From NCBI GenBank assembly GCA_036496265.1, contig DASXLL010000143.1, forward strand, positions 1 to 8,406: a stretch of 8,406 bases of DNA, given 5' to 3'. Under the pieces are notes generated by a model. The model was not told where the DNA came from and searched no databases. It saw only the letters and a program-made list of their open reading frames with translations. This document shows positions 5,850-8,406 of the stretch, piece by piece; position 1 is the first letter of the stretch, and each line of letters opens with the position of its first letter. The stretch comes from CAYLLN01 sp036496265 (GTDB lineage: Bacteria; Planctomycetota; Planctomycetia; Pirellulales; Pirellulaceae). Made by a program: the position numbers and the translations under genes.

Positions 5850-6512
5850 CTATCGCCGATTGAAGAACTTCTTCAGCATGTCCGCTGCCGCCTCGCGGGA
5901 ATCGGCCTTGTTCGTCGTCGGCCGCGGTGGCAATTTGCCGGGTTCTTTCTTGTCAGGACGCTTGAGGGTGATCGTCTTACTGTCGCTGGGCTTGGCCGCT
6001 GCCTCCGCTGTAGCGGGGGCCACGGTATCGTCGAGGCGAAACTGGCGCGTCTCAGGATCGGTAGTTCGCCGCGATTTTTCCTGCGTATCGGCCTCATCGA
6101 GCCATGAGTTTATGTCGTCGAGATCGGAAGTGGAACTGCCGCCGCCACCGACTTCCGCGGTGCGGGCAACCGCTTCCTTAATGTCCGCAATCTTCGGTCG
6201 CTTTGGTTTGGCGTTGGAGTGCTCAATGACGAGCTCGAATTCGCGCCTGCCGATTTTCAGCACATCCCCGCTGAGCAAAACAGCCTCTTCGGCGACCCGC
6301 TCTTCGTTAACGAACGTGCCATTGCGACTCTTGAGGTCGCGCACCAAGACCTCGTTCTCGGTCGTGATTATGGCGCAGTGCTTCCGACTGACCGCGTCGT
6401 CGTTGTTCAACTGCAAGTGAACGCCTTCTTCACGACCTTCGCGACCGATGACGCACTTGGGCGTCGGGATTTTGATCTCTTTTCCCGCGCTAGTTTTGAA
6501 ACGAACATGCAT
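5850..6512 (-). CDS. FHA-domain protein with disordered tail
   Basis: A 220-aa cytoplasmic protein with an N-terminal forkhead-associated domain (about residues 1-98), which binds phosphothreonine peptides. The diagnostic residues are present: G23-R24, S42-R43-x-H45, and RDLKSRNGTFVN at 58-69. After the domain comes a Lys-rich linker, a Gly/Ser stretch (122-127), an acidic LDDINSWLDEAD motif (131-142), and a Thr-, Pro- and Lys-rich low-complexity region with possible Ser/Thr kinase sites. The basic C-terminal tail is SREAAADMLKKFFNRR (205-220). Planctomycetes have many Ser/Thr kinases, so it is probably an adaptor in such signalling; partner and target are unknown. GGGAG at 6523-6527 (minus strand) lies ten bases before ATG 6512 and supports the start. 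It is on the same strand as the sulfatases, but the 122-base gap leaves cotranscription unproven. Confidence 0.9.
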   Translation of the reverse strand: MHVRFKTSAGKEIKIPTPKCVIGREGREEGVHLQLNNDDAVSRKHCAIITTENEVLVRDLKSRNGTFVNEERVAEEAVLLSGDVLKIGRREFELVIEHSNAKPKRPKIADIKEAVARTAEVGGGGSSTSDLDDINSWLDEADTQEKSRRTTDPETRQFRLDDTVAPATAEAAAKPSDSKTITLKRPDKKEPGKLPPRPTTNKADSREAAADMLKKFFNRR

Positions 6513-6820
6513 CTTGCACTCACTCCCAGCACTTTGCCGTTGCCTGCTGAATCGTTAAGGAAAAATGAGGACGAAAACGGGCATGAAGGCAATCGCAAAC
6601 CCTGGGATGAATTTATGAGTACATTTTACCAGCCAGCATTCGGAATTTCAGCCGCGGTCGCCATCCGAACCAACTCGTGGTTCGGCAGACGAAAGAAAAA
6701 TATGAATCGGCCCGCTCTGAATCGACTGACCTTGATTATGCTCCACGACGATGGCAAATTGCAACTGTCGAACGGCAGAATTAATCCGCCCATTCTTAAT
6801 ATCGGCAGACCGAGCCGTTA
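6513..6820. other. Intergenic region between lplA and the FHA gene
   Basis: These 308 bases separate the lplA stop from the FHA start. They should hold the FHA promoter and 5' leader on the minus strand. A TAAAAT at about 6624-6629 (minus strand) could be a -10 box, but no convincing -35 box is visible. The clearest structure is a perfect hairpin at 6665-6685. A 55-aa minus-strand open frame (6626-6793) has no ribosome site or motif and is not called. Confidence 0.5.
6665..6685. repeat. Perfect 8-bp inverted repeat upstream of the FHA gene
   Basis: CCGAACCA (6665-6672) and TGGTTCGG (6678-6685) are exact inverted copies around a five-base loop. It lies about 150 bases upstream of the FHA start and about 135 bases after the lplA stop on the minus strand. 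No T run follows on either strand, so an operator or a leader hairpin fits better than an intrinsic terminator. Its function is inference. Confidence 0.5.
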
Positions 6821-7585
6821 CTATCGCCGATGGAGCCAGTCACTTGCGGCAAACCGCTCGTGACAGGTGGCTTCCGACGACGAAAACTCGTTAGCGGTGA
6901 GCGAACCAACCCTAAACGTGCAACCCAGACGACTAGCCAGCCGGGGGGGCCAAAGATCAATGAGATTAACGGTTGTAATTGCTTTGCCGACAATTTGCTG
7001 AATTCCGGGCAGTTCGGGGGCAAATTCAGACTGACAGAGCAGGATGCTGCCGTGCTGCAAAATCGCGCCGCGGCGACGGCGCTGGGCACTGCCGACGATT
7101 TTTGCTCCGGACGAGACGATGTCGAAGCAGGTCCGGCGTTGGAAGCACAAAAAGGGCTGCGGATTGCGACCACTCTGGCCTGGTGCGGTTTCGCACAGCG
7201 GGCCGGCGCGGTACAGCGCTGACGAGATACGCAAATCGCTGAGTACGGCGATTATCGCGGTGTGAATTTCTTCGTAGAGGCGTTGAGAGGCAGCGGCGCT
7301 CGATGATCGTTCAGGAAGCGCAAGGCTATAGGTCAGCTCATGATCGTGCAGAATGGCGCCGCCGCCGCTTGCTCGGCGGATGAGCGGGCAGGCGAGGCTT
7401 GGCTGATGCCCTTCGCGCTCAGCTGCTGCTTGAAAATAGCCGAGCGAAAGAGTCGGCTCGCTCCATTGATAGAGCCGCAGTGTTGCGACGCCATCTGTGG
7501 CCGCCGATGTAAGGAGGGCCTCATCAATGGCCATATTCATCGGCCCGTTGCGAGGTGGGTCCACGATGAGGCGCAACAGGTCCAT
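6821..7585 (-). CDS. lplA: Lipoate-protein ligase A family protein
   Basis: A BPL/LplA-family ligase that attaches lipoyl groups to carrier domains. With the start at 7585 the protein is 254 aa and begins MDLLRLIVDPPRNG-x-MNMAIDEALL, as the family does. RRASGGGAILH (residues 70-80) forms the substrate-binding loop, followed by LTYSLALP. SGAKIVGSAQRRRRGAILQHGSILL carries the conserved lysine at residue 162. The start ATG overlaps the gcvPB stop in TAATG, so translation is probably coupled. An in-frame ATG at 7609 would add eight residues that do not look like the family; neither start has a clear ribosome site. Next to glycine-cleavage genes, the likely target is the lipoyl lysine of the H protein. 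Whether it uses free lipoate or transfers octanoyl groups, as some related proteins do, cannot be decided. The C-terminal part (about 190-254) is less conserved. Confidence 0.9.
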   Translation of the reverse strand: MDLLRLIVDPPRNGPMNMAIDEALLTSAATDGVATLRLYQWSEPTLSLGYFQAAAEREGHQPSLACPLIRRASGGGAILHDHELTYSLALPERSSSAAASQRLYEEIHTAIIAVLSDLRISSALYRAGPLCETAPGQSGRNPQPFLCFQRRTCFDIVSSGAKIVGSAQRRRRGAILQHGSILLCQSEFAPELPGIQQIVGKAITTVNLIDLWPPRLASRLGCTFRVGSLTANEFSSSEATCHERFAASDWLHRR

Positions 7586-8406
7586 TATGTGGCGGCAGCG
7601 GCCGTCCATTTCATCATTGGCTGACGCGCGGCGCGGACTTCGTCGGGCCGGCTGATGAGCGTGCTATGCGGCGCTTGATGCAGCACCTCCGGCGATTCCT
7701 CGGTGATGCGGAACAGCGTCTCAGCAAAGGCGTCGAGCGTTTCTTTGCTTTCTGTTTCCGTGGGCTCGATCATCATCGCTTCGGGAACCGTCAACGGAAA
7801 ATAGACCGTCGGAGCGTGAAAACCAAAATCGAGCAGTCGTTTGGCCAGGTCCATTGCCGTGACGCCGTTTTTCTTTTTGAGTGGCGCGGCGGTGGCCACG
7901 AATTCGTGCATGCAGCGATCGCCTTGCGCTACCGGCAGGATGTGCTTAACGCGGCTGAGCAAATAGTTGGCATTGAGCACTGCATTTTCGGCGACGGCCT
8001 TGAGTCCATCTGGTCCGTGCGTGCGGATGTAGCAATAAGCGCGGACCAAGACTCCGACATTGCCAAAAAAGCTGCGGACGCGGCCGATGGAGAGCGGTCG
8101 ATCGTAGGCCAGGGTGTAACGCCCGCCGTGATTTTCGACAACAGGCGTTGGAAGATAAGGGCTGAGCTTCTCAGCAACGCAAATGGGGCCGGCGCCCGGT
8201 CCACCACCGCCGTGCGGGCCGCTAAATGTCTTGTGCGGATTGAAGTGCATCATGTCGGCGCCAAAATCGCCCGGCCGTGTGATGCCGAGGATGGCGTTCA
8301 TATTGGCGCCGTCGAGATAGACCAGCGCCCCGGCCGCGTGGACCATCTCGGCGATCCGCCGCATGTTGGGATCGTACATGCCGAGCGTATTCGGGTTCGT
8401 GATCAT
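7585..8406 (-). CDS. gcvPB: Glycine dehydrogenase (decarboxylating) subunit 2, 5' end outside window
   Basis: The visible 273 residues are the C-terminal part of the P-protein beta subunit of the glycine cleavage system, which in full is about 480-500 aa. The enzyme uses pyridoxal phosphate to decarboxylate glycine and passes the aminomethyl group to the lipoyl arm of the H protein. Visible landmarks are MITNPNTLGMYD, YLDGANMNAILG, and the PLP-binding lysine in HFNPHKTFSGPHGGGGPG (Lys59 of the fragment). Further on are VRSFFGNVGVLVRAYCYIR and FPLTVPEAMMIEPTETESK. The ATG at the window edge is an internal Met, not the start, so the gene continues beyond 8406. The subunit-1 gene gcvPA is expected further upstream. 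The stop TAA overlaps the lplA ATG by one base, placing the two in one operon. Confidence 0.95.
   Translation of the reverse strand: MITNPNTLGMYDPNMRRIAEMVHAAGALVYLDGANMNAILGITRPGDFGADMMHFNPHKTFSGPHGGGGPGAGPICVAEKLSPYLPTPVVENHGGRYTLAYDRPLSIGRVRSFFGNVGVLVRAYCYIRTHGPDGLKAVAENAVLNANYLLSRVKHILPVAQGDRCMHEFVATAAPLKKKNGVTAMDLAKRLLDFGFHAPTVYFPLTVPEAMMIEPTETESKETLDAFAETLFRITEESPEVLHQAPHSTLISRPDEVRAARQPMMKWTAAAAT

Noticed and set aside
4402..6420. A 672-aa plus-strand open frame opposite sulfatase 2 and the FHA gene
   Set aside because: Over sulfatase 2 its codons are in register with the sense codons, so a stop needs TTA, CTA or TCA in the sulfatase, and none occurs there. The translation has no domain and the minus-strand proteins have complete motifs.
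6626..6793. A 55-aa minus-strand frame between lplA and the FHA gene
   Set aside because: It has no ribosome site or recognised motif, and it contains the perfect hairpin, which fits a non-coding leader better.
1..8406. CRISPR array, tRNA or rRNA gene, toxin-antitoxin or defence genes
   Set aside because: I found no regularly spaced direct repeats of CRISPR form, no cloverleaf or rRNA sequence, and no protein with defence motifs on either strand.

Overview
The window looks like chromosomal DNA of a planctomycete, probably from the Pirellulales group. The markers are a DUF1559 pseudopilin-like protein with a C-terminal H-x9-DG motif, two secreted formylglycine sulfatases in tandem, a small membrane protein opening with the NPYESP motif, an FHA protein with a long disordered tail, and a glycine-cleavage gcvPB followed by a lipoate ligase. 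The order-level assignment is inference from gene content; there is no rRNA gene to confirm it.

Layout. Positions 14-1734 (+) hold the DUF1559 gene and a small single-span membrane protein of unknown function, separated by a short palindromic repeat. Positions 1735-2172 are accessory DNA: a terminator-like hairpin, tandem copies of a roughly 75-bp hairpin-rich repeat, and the frameshifted C-terminal end of an IS4-type DDE transposase. The NPYESP membrane protein gene (2173-2514, +) starts six bases after the transposase remnant stops. It uses TTA/CTA/TCA codons freely, whereas the neighbouring sulfatases almost never do. Positions 2515-2951 carry no convincing gene but contain a 131-bp segment with imperfect inverted repeats at its ends, a dense cluster of ATGCAT hexamers and a central palindrome with a weak resemblance to a dif/Xer site.

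From 2952 to the right edge everything real reads on the minus strand. In transcription order these genes are gcvPB (5' end outside the window), lplA, an FHA-domain protein, sulfatase 2 and sulfatase 1. gcvPB and lplA are joined by a TAATG stop/start overlap and form one functional unit: the ligase can lipoylate the glycine-cleavage H protein. The two sulfatases are 16 bases apart, both have export signals and form a second unit for removing sulfate from external or periplasmic substrates; each needs a formylglycine-generating enzyme encoded elsewhere. The FHA gene sits between them, with 308 bases before it and 122 bases after it.

I see no complete new system such as a defence island or CRISPR array. 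The most unusual material is the non-coding and decayed DNA at 1735-2951. Long open frames antisense to the sulfatases are explained by codon choice and were rejected.
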